A stretch of DNA of 64,000 nucleotides from Xanthomonas sp. GPE 39 (GCF_000963005.1 NZ_JZHZ01000007.1:2361554-2425553), one strand, 5' to 3'. Positions 1 through 9,888 are shown, numbered from the stretch's first letter. The notes: generated by a model from the letters alone, not told the origin. A program made the numbers and translations.

Positions 1-443
1 GGAGCGGCCTTCTTCTTGCGGACGACCGGCTTCTTCTTCGCCACAGTCTTCTTGGCGGCGGCCTTCTTCGCGACCGGCTTCTTGGCTACCGACTTCTTTA
101 CCGTCTTCTTGGCGGCGGTCTTCTTGGCGGCAACCTTCTTCGCGGTCTTCTTCACCGTCTTCTTGGCAGCAACCTTCTTGGCGGTCTTCTTGACGGCCTT
201 CTTCGCGACCTTCTTCACTGCCTTCTTAGCAGCGGTCTTCTTCTTGGCGACCTTCTTCACCGTTTTCTTGGCGGCAACCTTCTTGACCGCCTTCTTTACC
301 TTGGCGACCTTCTTTGCCACCTTTTTGGCGACCTTCTTGACCGCCTTCTTTACCGAAACCTTCTTCGCTGCCGGTTTCTTGGCAGCAGTCTTTTTGACCG
401 CTTTCTTGGCGGCCGGCTTTTTCGCAGCTTTCTTCGTGGCCAT
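1..443 (-). CDS. Histone H1-like DNA-binding protein, C-terminus cut by window edge
   Basis: The minus strand is open from an ATG at 443 to the window edge (about 147 codons, no stop). The product is almost only Lys, Ala, Val, Thr and Pro, in degenerate repeats of the kind [12 protein letters not shown], like bacterial H1-like/AlgP-type nucleoid proteins. A strongly basic, low-complexity tail of this sort binds DNA without sequence specificity; a role in chromosome compaction or regulation is inferred from the family. A Shine-Dalgarno GAGGAG lies about 8 bases before the ATG. Nearly every Lys pair is encoded by AAG or AAA, so the repeats are prone to slippage and length variation. The plus-strand reading of this stretch, rich in Phe and Ala, is its shadow. 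Confidence 0.85.
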   Translation of the reverse strand, partial: MATKKAAKKPAAKKAVKKTAAKKPAAKKVSVKKAVKKVAKKVAKKVAKVKKAVKKVAAKKTVKKVAKKKTAAKKAVKKVAKKAVKKTAKKVAAKKTVKKTAKKVAAKKTAAKKTVKKSVAKKPVAKKAAAKKTVAKKKPVVRKKKAA

Positions 444-1524
444 GAGATGGCTCCTCGTCAGTGAACTATGGATTGAAAACGCCCAGTTAAAGCAAACACG
501 CGGCGATGATCCGCCTGCATGACCCACCGACTCGCGCTGCGAGTCGGATCGGATACAGAAACACCCGTACCGAATGTCGATACGGGTGCTTTGCCAGGGG
601 AGACGTTGCATTTCTCGGAGGGAAGCGAACCCAAATCCACCATCGTCGGTTCTGTGGCGGATGTCCAAGTTGTGCTTTGCGCTTTGATGTCGATCCGATT
701 CACTCGGTTACACAGCAACGTCTGCTGAGCGAAACCTAATCACGGTTTTTTTTACTGTCAACACTTCCGCGAAAATTTTTTTCCAAAAGATGCGTCGAGC
801 GGTGCTGCGGCACGCCACATTGATCGCCACGACACCGCCGTCAGCGCCATGGGCGGCGCGTCCAATCGACTACAGGCTCGAAGAAAAACCCACAAAACTC
901 CGATGTTTTTTGCAAAAGCGCATCCTCGCGAGCTGAGCAGCAGCGCGCATGCGCGACACGGAAGCGAGAACGAGATGCGCACGCCCAAGTCTGTCCGCAA
1001 GCTGAAAAATATTTCGACGCCACATGCTTTTTTTGGATCCAACACAGCCAAATGCGCAAAACTGCGCGAAATTTCTTACCGTTTGTCGGCCTCCTGCAGG
1101 CATCGTCGAGGTCGTTCGTGGTGGTATCAGACAAGACCGAAGGCATGCACGCATCGGTCATCACGACACCATCCATCACCACCCAATTGGCCGGAGCAAC
1201 GCACGCCATGTGCTGACATCGAGTGCATCACTGCTGCCTGCAACCTGCCAATCAAGCAATTTTTGGCACGCTCAACCGTCCACATCTTCTCTCCAGCGAT
1301 ATCGGCAATCGCACACCCAAGCCATCTGCATGACCTCGTCGCGAGACGAGCGAACCAACGCCAATAAACTGACGCCATCAACACGCTGCTCACACCAAAA
1401 CCGGGCGCAGCGTTCAACAACACGCGCCATCCTCAGAGCGACATCGCCCGGATGCACGCTTGGCACTACTGCTGCGACGATGGATGGAGAGAACACCGAC
1501 ACCATGCCAGCAAGCCAGCACTCC
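444..1524. other. Gene-free region between histone-like gene and gcvH
   Basis: About 1.1 kb with no convincing gene: the open frames on both strands overlap one another, lack ribosome sites and have no recognisable product. It contains a short inverted repeat at 562-588 and two T-rich tracts near 746-753 and 774-781. The promoter of the histone-like gene should lie just above 443 on the minus strand. I cannot exclude a small RNA. Confidence 0.5.
562..588. repeat. Inverted repeat / hairpin
   Basis: CACCCGTA (562-569) pairs perfectly with TACGGGTG (581-588) around an 11-base loop. Only three T follow on the plus strand, so a terminator role is uncertain. It lies in the gene-free region upstream of the histone-like gene. 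Confidence 0.35.
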
Positions 1525-1556
1525 AAAAAAAAACCGGCCGCACTGGGCGGCCGGTT
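1525..1556 (-). terminator. Rho-independent terminator of gcvT-gcvH
   Basis: On the minus strand, a 10-bp perfect stem (AACCGGCCGC at 1532-1541 against GCGGCCGGTT at 1547-1556, loop of five) runs into a T tract read from the A run at 1525-1533. It sits 25 bases after the gcvH stop codon. Confidence 0.9.
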
Positions 1557-1581
1557 CGGGTGTGGCGAGACAGTGGAGAGC

Positions 1582-1977
1582 TCAGTGGCCGTCCTCTTCA
1601 AGCAGCTCGGCGTATTCGTCCGGAGACAGCAGATCGTTCAACTGTTCCGCGTCATCCAATTCCAGGACCAAGATCCAGCCCTCGCCATAAGCATCTTCGT
1701 TGATCGTCTCCGGCTTGTCGCTGAGTGCAGTGTTGACCTCGACCACCCGACCGCTCAGCGGGCTGTACACGTCCGAGGCGGCCTTGACCGACTCGACCAC
1801 GGCCACGCCGTTACCGGCTTCAATCTGATCGCCAACGTTAGGCAGTTCGACGTAGACCAAATCACCGAGCAGGCTCTGCGCATGGTCGGAGATGCCGATG
1901 GTGACGCGACCGTTACCTTCAACACGCGCCCATTCATGGGACTTGAGAAATTTGAGGTCGCCAGGGATCTCGCTCAT
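1582..1977 (-). CDS. gcvH: Glycine cleavage system H protein
   Basis: This is the lipoyl carrier of the glycine cleavage complex. It shuttles the aminomethyl group from P protein to T protein and electrons to L protein in the cytoplasm. The 131-residue product has the usual family length. It carries the lipoylation motif [12 protein letters not shown], with the acceptor lysine at about residue 65, and the N-terminal sequence KSHEW that marks H proteins. gcvT lies 99 bases upstream on the same strand and a strong terminator lies just downstream, so gcvT-gcvH is probably one transcript. gcvP is not in this window. Confidence 0.97.
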   Translation of the reverse strand: MSEIPGDLKFLKSHEWARVEGNGRVTIGISDHAQSLLGDLVYVELPNVGDQIEAGNGVAVVESVKAASDVYSPLSGRVVEVNTALSDKPETINEDAYGEGWILVLELDDAEQLNDLLSPDEYAELLEEDGH

Positions 1978-2076
1978 AGGGCTGCTCCGGAAGAAAACGG
2001 TTCAAGGATGGAAGACTAGTGTAGCGAACCGCGCACCCTGGAAAGAAGTCGTACAACGCGCGGCGGCAAGCGCGGC

Positions 2077-3183
2077 TCAACCCAGTACGCCGGGCTGAAC
2101 CTGCCCTTCCCGCACGAACGGGAATTTGACCACGCGCACCGGCACGCCCTTGCCACGGATATCTACCTGCACCGCGCCAGGCTCGCCCGCCGGCACCCGC
2201 GCGAATGCGATCGCCTTGCCCAACGTGGGCGAGAAAGTGCCAGACAGGATTTCGCCCTCGCCCTGCGCAGTCAGCACTTTCTGCCCGTGGCGCAGCACGC
2301 CTTTTTCGTCCATCACCAAGCCGATCATTTGCCGCGGCGCACCACCGGCCTTCTGCGCCTCCAGCACCTCGCGACCGACAAAGGCGCGGCCCTCGTCGAG
2401 CGCAACGGTCCAGGCCAATCCGGCTTCGTATGGCGAGACGCGCTCGTCCATGTCCTGCCCATACAGATTCATCCCGGCTTCCAGACGCAGCGTGTCGCGC
2501 GCGCCCAGGCCCGCCGGTGCGACCCCCGCAGCGAGCAGCGCCGCCCAGAACGCTGGCGCCTGTTGCTGCGGCAACACGATCTCGAACCCATCCTCGCCGG
2601 TGTAGCCGGTACGCGCCACGAACAACGGCACGCCTTCGTGCGAGTTCACCTCGACCGCAGCGAAGCGTCCCAGCTTATCGGCCGTGGCACGGTCGGACTC
2701 GCGCAACAGGCCGATCACCTTGGTACGGGCATTGGGCCCCTGCACCGCGATCATCGCGAAGTCCTCGCGCTCGCGCACTTGCACACCGAACGCCTGTGCC
2801 TGCGCGCCGATCCAGGCCAAGTCGTTGACCCGCGTGGCGGCGTTGACCACCAGACGAAAGAACGCATTGGACATGTAATACACGATCAGATCGTCGATCA
2901 CCCCGCCCTGCGGATTGAGCATGCAGGTGTACAGCGCCTTGCCCGGCACCTTCAGCTTGTCCACCGAGTTGGCCAGCAAATGGCGCAGGAAGGCGCGGAC
3001 CTGCTCACCATGCAGATCGACCACCGTCATGTGGCTGACGTCGAACATGCCGGCATCGCGGCGAACCTGATGGTGCTCGTCGATCTGCGAACCGTAATGG
3101 ATCGGCATATCCCAGCCGCCGAAGTCGACCATCTTGGCGCCGAGGGCGCGATGGCTGTCGTTGAGGATGGTCTTCTGGTTCAT
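2077..3183 (-). CDS. gcvT: Glycine cleavage system T protein (aminomethyltransferase)
   Basis: It transfers the methylene group from lipoylated GcvH to tetrahydrofolate and releases ammonia. The protein is 368 residues and begins with the family's typical start, containing [15 protein letters not shown] and FDVSHM. The frame stays open upstream to 3360, but that extension (59 residues, a pseudo-hydrophobic stretch) is not conserved in T proteins, so the ATG at 3183 is chosen. I looked upstream on the minus strand for the paired glycine-riboswitch cores and saw none. Confidence 0.96.
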   Translation of the reverse strand: MNQKTILNDSHRALGAKMVDFGGWDMPIHYGSQIDEHHQVRRDAGMFDVSHMTVVDLHGEQVRAFLRHLLANSVDKLKVPGKALYTCMLNPQGGVIDDLIVYYMSNAFFRLVVNAATRVNDLAWIGAQAQAFGVQVREREDFAMIAVQGPNARTKVIGLLRESDRATADKLGRFAAVEVNSHEGVPLFVARTGYTGEDGFEIVLPQQQAPAFWAALLAAGVAPAGLGARDTLRLEAGMNLYGQDMDERVSPYEAGLAWTVALDEGRAFVGREVLEAQKAGGAPRQMIGLVMDEKGVLRHGQKVLTAQGEGEILSGTFSPTLGKAIAFARVPAGEPGAVQVDIRGKGVPVRVVKFPFVREGQVQPGVLG

Positions 3184-3551
3184 GGCACGGGCCCGTGAGA
3201 AAAGTGCCCCATTATCGCGAAATGGGGAGGCGCGGGATGCGCCACCTGTGCACCAGAGCAGAAGCGATGCGATGGGAAACGTGGCAACCATTGGGAGCAG
3301 CCATCTCGGCCTGGCACAAAAACGCTTTCCAATGCGATTGCCTGGAGTGGCCGACAACACGACTGCCTAGTCGCCGGACGGATCGTGCAGTGCCCGGAAT
3401 CCTGATGCAGCGTTCGCACAGTGCGATTCCTAGGCGCTGTCCGCGTCGGGCCGACGGCGACTCGCGACGTTCTCCTCTTATTAGTAATGCGTCAGCAGCG
3501 AACACGGGCGTGCCACGCCCCGACGGAGATCGCCAGTGACCAGTGGCGGCC
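3184..3551. other. Intergenic region upstream of gcvT
   Basis: It lies between the gcvT start and the 3' end of the NfeD gene, both on the minus strand, and must hold the gcvT promoter. By eye there is no glycine riboswitch core and no credible gene. A weak 5-bp hairpin CGACT/AGTCG occurs near 3360-3374. Confidence 0.4.
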
Positions 3552-3983
3552 TTACTCCGCCTGGACCAGCAACGTCATCCCGTCCACGCCGACGATGCGC
3601 ACCGCACTCCCCGCAGGCAGATCGGGACCGCCGACGACCCAGAAGGCATCGTCAACCTTGGCACGACCACGACCGGCCTGAATCGGCTGATCCAGCGTCA
3701 CACATCGGCCGATCAACTGTTCGGCGCGACGATTGAGCAGCGGCTGGTCGCTGCCGCGACCACGCGCACGAAACCAGGTGCGATACACCTGCATCGCGAC
3801 GAAGCTCAGCACCACGAACGCACCGATCTGCAACAGCAACGGCATGCCGGGTACGACCAGCACGACGAGGAACACCACAGCCGCAGCCAACCCCATCCAT
3901 AACATGAAGGCGCCGGGCACCAGCGCCTCGGCTCCGAACAACAACAAGGCCAACGCTCCCCAGAGCATGCACTCTAAGCGCAT
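3552..3983 (-). CDS. NfeD-family membrane protein
   Basis: A 143-residue protein with two to three hydrophobic segments in the first 65 residues, followed by a small beta-rich soluble domain (about 80-143) typical of the NfeD OB-fold, with the pattern IGRCVTLDQPIQAGRGRAKVDD. NfeD proteins pair with SPFH (stomatin-like) proteins in the inner membrane. Here the SPFH gene ends only three bases before this start, so the two are cotranscribed. It is the short NfeD form without the ClpP-like protease domain. The exact biochemical role of the pair is not settled; membrane-domain organisation or quality control is the usual proposal. Confidence 0.88.
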   Translation of the reverse strand: MRLECMLWGALALLLFGAEALVPGAFMLWMGLAAAVVFLVVLVVPGMPLLLQIGAFVVLSFVAMQVYRTWFRARGRGSDQPLLNRRAEQLIGRCVTLDQPIQAGRGRAKVDDAFWVVGGPDLPAGSAVRIVGVDGMTLLVQAE

Positions 3984-3986
3984 GAC

Positions 3987-4949
3987 TCAGCCTCCGTTGC
4001 GCGGCGGCGCATGCGGCACCGTTGGCGACATCGCCTGCTTGTTCAACGCCTCGCGCGCCAGTTCGGCGATGCCGGCGATCGAGCCGATGATGCCACTGGA
4101 CTCCATCGGCATCAGTACGAACTTCTGGTTCGGAGCAGTGGCCAGTTCCTTGAACGCTTCCACATATTTCTGCGCGATGAAGTAATTGATTGCCTGCACG
4201 TCGCCCTCGGCGATTGCCTTGGACACCATCTCGGTGGCACGCGCCTCGGCCTGGGCCAGACGCTCGCGCGCCTCCGCGTCGCGGAAGGCCGACTCCTTGC
4301 GCCCTTCGGCCTCCAGCACTGCGGCCTGCTTCTGACCATCGGCACGCAGGATCTCCGACTGACGCGAGCCTTCGGCCTCCAGGATCTGCGCGCGCTTCTC
4401 GCGCTCGGCCTTCATCTGCCGCGCCATCGCATCGACCAGATCGCGTGGCGGCTGGATATCGCGGATCTCGATGCGAGTCACCTTGATCCCCCACGGGTTG
4501 GTGGCGTGATCGACCACGTTCAGCAGTTGCGCGTTGATCGTCTCGCGTTGACTCAGCGACTCGTCCAGGTCCATCGAGCCGATCACCGTGCGGATATTGG
4601 TCTGCACCAGGGCGATCGTGGCGATTTCCAGATTGGCCACTTCATAAGCGGCCTTGGCCGCGTCCAGTACTTGGAAGAACACCACGCCATCCACGCACAC
4701 GACCGCGTTGTCCTTGGTGATCACGTCCTGGCTGGGTACGTCCAGCACCTGCTCCATCATGTTGACCTTGCGCCCCACGCCATAGACCAACGGAAACAGA
4801 AAATGCAGACCCGGCGACAGGGTATGGGTATAGCGACCGAAGCGCTCCACCGTCCATTGAAACCCCTGCGGCACCATGCGCACGGTCTTGAACACCGTGA
4901 TCACACCGACGAACAGGAGGAGAAACGCAAAAAAATACGTAGCCGACAT
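3987..4949 (-). CDS. SPFH/stomatin-like membrane protein (QmcA type)
   Basis: A 320-residue protein with one N-terminal membrane anchor (about residues 3-20), then an SPFH/band-7 domain (VPQGFQWTVERFGRYTHTL, LHFLFPLVYGVG). A long Ala/Glu/Arg-rich coiled coil follows (about 190-250), then a conserved C-terminal segment. Such proteins form cage-like oligomers on the inner membrane and associate with NfeD partners; the downstream gene encodes one. I chose the ATG at 4949 because GGAG lies seven bases before it. An in-frame ATG at 4961 lacks a ribosome site and the frame stays open to 5168. Confidence 0.9.
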   Translation of the reverse strand: MSATYFFAFLLLFVGVITVFKTVRMVPQGFQWTVERFGRYTHTLSPGLHFLFPLVYGVGRKVNMMEQVLDVPSQDVITKDNAVVCVDGVVFFQVLDAAKAAYEVANLEIATIALVQTNIRTVIGSMDLDESLSQRETINAQLLNVVDHATNPWGIKVTRIEIRDIQPPRDLVDAMARQMKAEREKRAQILEAEGSRQSEILRADGQKQAAVLEAEGRKESAFRDAEARERLAQAEARATEMVSKAIAEGDVQAINYFIAQKYVEAFKELATAPNQKFVLMPMESSGIIGSIAGIAELAREALNKQAMSPTVPHAPPRNGG

Positions 4950-5344
4950 CGGTTGCTCCATTAACCAGAAGAAGATCGAATCGCCAGTATAGCCAGCGCC
5001 AGAGCGCATGCCCGCCAGACGCGCAGCACAACGCCTCGGCGAGATGTCCTGGAACATTCCTGCATCGCCGGCAAGCGAGTCCAGCCGATGAGGCGATGTC
5101 ACCGACGGGTTAAAGAATGCTGTGATCGAGCCAGGCATCGCCATCGCCGCATAGTAGCCTGCGCACACTCAACCCGGCTGAGCCGTGCAGATCCGCAGGA
5201 CCATCGGCGACACCGCCAGACTGCCCGCCCCATGCAAGCGCGGCAATCATTGATCGCCGTGTTCGCGCGCAGACCACGGCTAGAACCGGAACCAGCGATC
5301 ACGACCGAAGCGATACATGCGCCCTGCTCAGCAAGCACCGCAGC
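4950..5344. other. Intergenic region, no gene seen
   Basis: About 395 bases between the SPFH gene start and the mazG 3' end. All frames here look like chance. It presumably carries the promoter of the SPFH-nfeD pair. Confidence 0.4.
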
Positions 5345-6226
5345 TCACCCGCATTCATCGCCACGCTGAACAGTCGCGCATGATGACGCCGCATCGCGCT
5401 CCTCACGCTTTGCCGCCTGCCAATACGCCTCCTGCCGCTGCGGGGACAGGCCATCGAGCGCGGTGCCATCCTGCTGCGCCAGCCGCTCCATCGCGCGAAA
5501 ACGGCGCTCGAACTTGCGGTTGGCGTGGCGCAGCGCCGCACCGGGATCGACCCGGGCGTGCCGCGCCAAGTGAACGCAGACGAACAGTAAATCGCCGATC
5601 TCGTCCTGCAGCCGCGCCTGGTTGTCCTCGACTGCGGCGTGCGCCAGCTCCGCACGCACTTCTTCCATTTCCTCGTGCACCTTGTCCAGGACCGCCTCCG
5701 GCCCCGGCCAATCGAAACCGATGCGCGCCGCACGCGCCTGCAGTTTCAACGCCCGTTGCCATTCGGGCAGGCCACGGGCGATCCCGGCCAACGCCGAGGT
5801 GTCGCATTCGCCAGCAGCCGCGCGCTCAGCGCGCTTGATCTGCTCCCAGCGCTGCGTCTGCTCCGCCGCATCGGCCACCTGGCTGTCGCCGAACACATGC
5901 GGGTGACGACGCAGCATCTTGTCGCAGATCGCCGCGACCACCGCGTCGAAGCCGAACGCGCCCTGCTCTTGCGCCATCTGCGCATGAAACACCACCTGCA
6001 ATAACAGGTCGCCGAGTTCGTCCTTCAACCCCGCCAGGTCCTGGCGATCGATCGCGTCGGCGACTTCGTAAGCCTCTTCGATGGTGTAGGCGGCAATGCT
6101 GGCGAAATCCTGCTGCAGATCCCACGGGCAGCCCTGCGCCGGATCGCGCAAGCGCGCCATGATGTCGAGCAGGGCGGGAAGGTCGTCGCGGGCAGAGGTC
6201 ACGGGTGGAATCCGATACGACGGCAA
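5345..6226 (-). CDS. mazG: Nucleoside triphosphate pyrophosphohydrolase MazG
   Basis: It hydrolyses canonical and damaged (d)NTPs to the monophosphate and pyrophosphate. The 293-residue product begins a few residues before the family signature RLRDPAQGCPWDLQQ. Both tandem MazG domains are visible: the first has the metal-binding acidic motif EEAYEVADAI with DELGDLLLQVVFH, and the second has a similar EEMEEV with DEIGDLLFVCVHLARH. The tail is about 30 residues longer than usual and poorly conserved. It stands alone between intergenic gaps, with cysQ 122 bases upstream on the same strand. Confidence 0.95.
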   Translation of the reverse strand: MPSYRIPPVTSARDDLPALLDIMARLRDPAQGCPWDLQQDFASIAAYTIEEAYEVADAIDRQDLAGLKDELGDLLLQVVFHAQMAQEQGAFGFDAVVAAICDKMLRRHPHVFGDSQVADAAEQTQRWEQIKRAERAAAGECDTSALAGIARGLPEWQRALKLQARAARIGFDWPGPEAVLDKVHEEMEEVRAELAHAAVEDNQARLQDEIGDLLFVCVHLARHARVDPGAALRHANRKFERRFRAMERLAQQDGTALDGLSPQRQEAYWQAAKREERDAASSCATVQRGDECG

Positions 6227-6348
6227 CGCTGCCGCCTGCCGTCTAGTTTGGCAGATGTGGCAGAGCCCCCTATCGGGCCGGTGGCGGATGTTTTATGGCG
6301 GTGCGTCGTACCCGTGTTGGTCGTCCCTACTGCGCCAAAGCACTGCGC

Positions 6349-7149
6349 TCAGCCCTGCCAATCGCGCCAGGACAGGTCGGGATCGCCCAGCGCGACGAAA
6401 TCGCCATTGAGCAGGGAATCACGCCGGTTGTAACGGAACGGTTTGCCGGTGTCGGCGGCCAACAGCACCCCACCGGCTGCTTGCAGCACGCATTGACCGG
6501 CTGCGGTATCCCATTCGGAGGTCGGCCCGAAGCGCGGGTAGACATCCAGCTCGCCATCGGCAAGGCGGCAGAATTTCAACGAGGAACCTTGCGTGACCAA
6601 TTCGATCTCGCCCATCCGCTGCAGCAGCGCGTCGGTGCGCGGATCGCGGTGCGAACGGCTCGCCGCCACCCGCAGCGGAGCCGTCGCCGGCCGCCGCGTA
6701 TTCAATGCGGTGTCACCCACACCATCGCGGCGGTACGCCTGCTCGCCACGCACCGCATGCCAGAGACGACCATCCACCGGCGCCTGGACCACGCCGAACA
6801 CCGGCGCACCCTGATCGATCAGGGCGATATTGACGCTGAACTCGCCGTTGCGCTTGACGAATTCGCGGGTGCCGTCGAGCGGATCCACCAACCAGTATGT
6901 CGTCCAGTGCTGACGCACATCCCACGGAATCTGCGCCGACTCCTCGGACAGCACCGGCAAGTCCGGGGTCAAACGCTCCAGGCCTTCGACAATGATGTGG
7001 TGGGCCGCCAGATCGGCCTGAGTCAGCGGGCTGGCATCGGCCTTGTGTTCGACTTCGAAACCAGTGGCGTAGACCTGCATGATCGCCGCAGCGGCATCGA
7101 CGGCGATGCCGATGACTGCCTCGCGCAGGTCGCGGGTCAAACGGATCAT
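6349..7149 (-). CDS. cysQ: 3'(2'),5'-bisphosphate nucleotidase CysQ
   Basis: It removes the 3'-phosphate from PAP/PAPS, a by-product of sulfate assimilation. The 266-residue protein has the inositol-monophosphatase-fold motifs LSEESA, WLVDPLDGTREFV and EWDTAAGQ, which supply the metal-binding acidic residues. The ATG at 7149 overlaps the stop of nudE (ATGA), so the genes are translationally coupled; the six extra upstream codons in frame are not needed. The pairing of cysQ with nudE is common in gammaproteobacteria. Confidence 0.95.
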   Translation of the reverse strand: MIRLTRDLREAVIGIAVDAAAAIMQVYATGFEVEHKADASPLTQADLAAHHIIVEGLERLTPDLPVLSEESAQIPWDVRQHWTTYWLVDPLDGTREFVKRNGEFSVNIALIDQGAPVFGVVQAPVDGRLWHAVRGEQAYRRDGVGDTALNTRRPATAPLRVAASRSHRDPRTDALLQRMGEIELVTQGSSLKFCRLADGELDVYPRFGPTSEWDTAAGQCVLQAAGGVLLAADTGKPFRYNRRDSLLNGDFVALGDPDLSWRDWQG

Positions 7150-7700
7150 GCAGCGCGCGCCAGCCACTCGCGCGCGATGAACAACGCCGCCAGCGAACGC
7201 CCTTCGGAAAAATCCTCGCGCAACATCAAACGATCCAGCTCAGCGAGCTTCCAGGGCACCACTTCCAACTCCTCCGGCTCGTCGCCGGCGAGTTTTTCGG
7301 GATAGAGCTCTTGCGCCAGCACCAGCCACGACTGGTGAGTCATGTAGGTCGGCGCAAGCGTCATCGCGCGCAACACGCGCAACTGCCGCGCGCCGTAGCC
7401 GGCCTCTTCCTTGAGTTCGCGGTCGGCCGCCTGCAACGGGGTCTCGCCGGCATCGATGCGGCCCTTGACCAAGCCGAGTTCGTAACGATGGACGCCAGCG
7501 GCATATTCGCGCACCAGCAGCACGGTCTGCGGGTCCAGCATGGGCACCACGACCACCGCACCATGGCCGGAAGCCTGGAGCCGATGGAACACCCGACGTT
7601 CGCCGTTACTGAACTCCAGATCCAGCTCCTCGACCCGACGCTCGATGTCGGATGCGCGGCGCTCGCGGCGCGCGTGAATGATCGGCAACGGACGGGTCAT
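7146..7700 (-). CDS. nudE: ADP compounds hydrolase NudE (Nudix)
   Basis: This Nudix enzyme acts on ADP-ribose, NADH and diadenosine polyphosphates. The 184-residue product contains a full Nudix box, GRIDAGETPLQAADRELK followed by EEAGYG. It also has the NudE-typical segments LDLEFSNGERRVF, LVREYAAG and LAPTYM. The frame is open far upstream (to 8030), but similarity starts at the ATG at 7700. It overlaps cysQ by four bases downstream and is divergent from bioA. Confidence 0.93.
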   Translation of the reverse strand: MTRPLPIIHARRERRASDIERRVEELDLEFSNGERRVFHRLQASGHGAVVVVPMLDPQTVLLVREYAAGVHRYELGLVKGRIDAGETPLQAADRELKEEAGYGARQLRVLRAMTLAPTYMTHQSWLVLAQELYPEKLAGDEPEELEVVPWKLAELDRLMLREDFSEGRSLAALFIAREWLARAA

Positions 7701-7774
7701 GCCGGCACCATGCGACGTACCAGGGCGTCGATCGATAGAATGCGCAGAGCGAAAAACCTGTTCATGAGCGCGAG

Positions 7775-9166
7775 ATGCTAACAGACCTGACCGCAGCACA
7801 GACGGCCGACGCGTGGCGCAAACGCGACCTGGCGGTCCTCTGGCACCCATGCACGCAAATGCGCGAGCACCCGGACACACTGCCACTGCTGCCCATCGCA
7901 CGCGGCGAAGGCGCCTGGCTGATCGACCACAGCGGCCGCCATTACCTGGACGCGGTGAGCAGTTGGTGGACCAACCTGTTCGGCCATAGCGAACCACGGA
8001 TCGCCGCCGCGATTGCCGCCCAGGCCACACAGTTGGAACAAGTGATGCTGGCCGGTTTCAGCCATGAACCGGCGGTGCTACTGGCCGAGCAATTGCTGGC
8101 CCTGGCCCCGCGTCAGGATGGCCGCGCACCGCTGGCCAAGGTGTTCTACGCCGACAATGGCTCGGCCGGCGTGGAAGTCGCGCTGAAGATGGCGTTTCAC
8201 TATTTCCAGAACCGCGGCGAACACAAGCGCACCCGCTTCGTCGCCCTGGAGAACGGCTACCACGGCGAGACCATCGGCGCCCTGGCGGTCGGCGACATCC
8301 CGCTGTACCGGCGGGTGTACGCGCCGCTGCTCGTCGAAGCGCTGTTCGCACCCTCGCCCGATGCCTACCTCGCCGCGCCAGGACAGACCGCGCACGAACG
8401 CGCCGATGTCGCCGCCGATGCACTGGCCGCTCTATTCGAGCGCCATCCAGGCGAAATCTGCGCGGTGATTCTGGAACCGCGACTGCAATGCGCCGGCGGC
8501 ATGCGCATGCACGATCCGGCCTACCTGCGCCGCGCGCGTGCGCTATGCGACGCGCATGGCGCGTTCCTGATCGCCGATGAAATCGCCACCGGCTTCGGTC
8601 GCACCGGCACCTTGTTCGCCTGCGAACAGGCCGGCGTGATGCCGGATCTGCTGTGCCTGTCCAAGGGCCTGACCGGCGGCTTCCTGCCCTTGTCGGCGGT
8701 CCTGGCGACCCAGCATCTGTACGACGCCTTTCTCGACGACAGCCGCGAACGCGCCTTCCTGCATTCGCACAGCTACACCGGCAATCCACTGGCCTGCGCG
8801 GCAGGGCTGGCGTCGCTGCGGATCCTGCACGAGGACGATGTGATCGCGCGCAATCGCAGCACCGCCGACACCATGCGCGCCTTGTCAGCGCCGTTCGCCG
8901 AGCACCCGCATGTGGCCGATGTGCGCCAGGCCGGGATGGTGGTCGCGTTCGAACTCACCCGCAACGGCGACAAGCACAGCACATTCCCCGCATCCGCGCG
9001 CGTGGGCCTGCACGCCTACCGCGCCGCGTTGCGACGTGGCGTGGTGCTGCGTCCGCTAGGCGACGTGCTGTACTGGATGCCGCCGTATTGTGTGGACGCG
9101 ACGCAACTGGCGCTGCTGGCCGAAACCACGCTGGCGGCGATCGACGAGGCCGTGGCATGCGCCTGA
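7775..9166 (+). CDS. bioA: Adenosylmethionine-8-amino-7-oxononanoate aminotransferase
   Basis: This PLP enzyme of biotin synthesis converts KAPA to DAPA with SAM as amino donor. At 463 residues it is slightly longer than the usual length near 430. The motifs LWHPCTQM and AVSSWWTNLFGH near the N-terminus are diagnostic for BioA. The PLP lysine is K297 in CLSKGLTGGFLPLS, and ADEIATGFGRTG supplies the cofactor-binding aspartate. The last 10 bases overlap the start of rsmE, so the two are probably cotranscribed. It is divergent from nudE with a 74-bp promoter gap. Confidence 0.96.
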   Translation: MLTDLTAAQTADAWRKRDLAVLWHPCTQMREHPDTLPLLPIARGEGAWLIDHSGRHYLDAVSSWWTNLFGHSEPRIAAAIAAQATQLEQVMLAGFSHEPAVLLAEQLLALAPRQDGRAPLAKVFYADNGSAGVEVALKMAFHYFQNRGEHKRTRFVALENGYHGETIGALAVGDIPLYRRVYAPLLVEALFAPSPDAYLAAPGQTAHERADVAADALAALFERHPGEICAVILEPRLQCAGGMRMHDPAYLRRARALCDAHGAFLIADEIATGFGRTGTLFACEQAGVMPDLLCLSKGLTGGFLPLSAVLATQHLYDAFLDDSRERAFLHSHSYTGNPLACAAGLASLRILHEDDVIARNRSTADTMRALSAPFAEHPHVADVRQAGMVVAFELTRNGDKHSTFPASARVGLHAYRAALRRGVVLRPLGDVLYWMPPYCVDATQLALLAETTLAAIDEAVACA

Positions 9167-9888
9167 CCCGCTGCCATGTGGATCTGCCACTGCACATCGG
9201 GGCCGACGTGGCCCTGCCGGAAGAAGTCGCCGGACATCTGCTGCGTGTGCTGCGGTTACGCGAAGGCGACCGCTGCGTGCTGTTCAACGGCGACGGCCGC
9301 GACTACGAGGCCGAACTACTGCCGACCGGCAAGCGCGGCGCCAGCGCACGCATCGGCGCGGCGCGCCCGCTCGACAACGAATCGCCACTAGCGATCACCC
9401 TGCTGCAAGGCGTGGCACGTGGCGAGAAGATGGACCTGATCCTGCAAAAGGCGACCGAACTCGGCGTGGCCGCAATCGTGCCCATCTGGGCCGAGCGCAC
9501 CGAAGTGAAGTTGGATGCGACGCGAACGGACAAACGTGTCGCGCACTGGCGCAGCGTGGTGATCTCGGCCTGCGAACAATCCGGCCGCGCTAGCGTGCCA
9601 TCAGTTAGCGCACCGCTAGCGCTGGCCGATGCCGCGCGCAACGCTGCGGACAGTCCATGTCGTCTCATCCTCGACCCGCAAGGCGAACAGCGTCTGCGCA
9701 CGGTCGATCTCAGCGGTAACGCAGCCACCATCGCGATTGGCCCGGAAGGCGGCTGGTCGCCACGCGATCGCGCCACGTTGCAAGCCGCCGGCTTCCTCGG
9801 TCTGCGCCTGGGTCCGCGCATCCTGCGCACCGAAACCGCCGGCCTTGCGGCCATCGCCGCCTTGCAAGCGCATGGCGGCGATTTGTGA
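9157..9888 (+). CDS. rsmE: 16S rRNA (uracil-1498-N3)-methyltransferase
   Basis: It methylates U1498 in the decoding region of 16S rRNA using SAM. The 243-residue protein has an N-terminal PUA-like domain (HLLRVLRLREGD) and a C-terminal SPOUT knot with IAIGPEGGWSPRD and LGPRILRTETA. The ATG at 9157 lies inside the bioA end. A possible hairpin terminator follows about 85 bases after the stop. Confidence 0.95.
   Translation: MRLTRCHVDLPLHIGADVALPEEVAGHLLRVLRLREGDRCVLFNGDGRDYEAELLPTGKRGASARIGAARPLDNESPLAITLLQGVARGEKMDLILQKATELGVAAIVPIWAERTEVKLDATRTDKRVAHWRSVVISACEQSGRASVPSVSAPLALADAARNAADSPCRLILDPQGEQRLRTVDLSGNAATIAIGPEGGWSPRDRATLQAAGFLGLRLGPRILRTETAGLAAIAALQAHGGDL

Noticed and set aside
16-522. 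Plus-strand open frame rich in Phe/Ala
   Set aside because: It is the complement of the Lys-repeat histone-like gene, has no ribosome site and looks like a composition artefact.
1024-2019. Long plus-strand frame of 331 codons
   Set aside because: It crosses the gcvH terminator and runs antisense to gcvH; no recognisable domain.
3184-3360. N-terminal extension of GcvT with hydrophobic stretch
   Set aside because: T proteins are cytoplasmic and similarity starts exactly at the ATG at 3183.
3184-3551. Glycine riboswitch upstream of gcvT
   Set aside because: The conserved tandem cores were not seen on the minus strand; only weak short stems are present.
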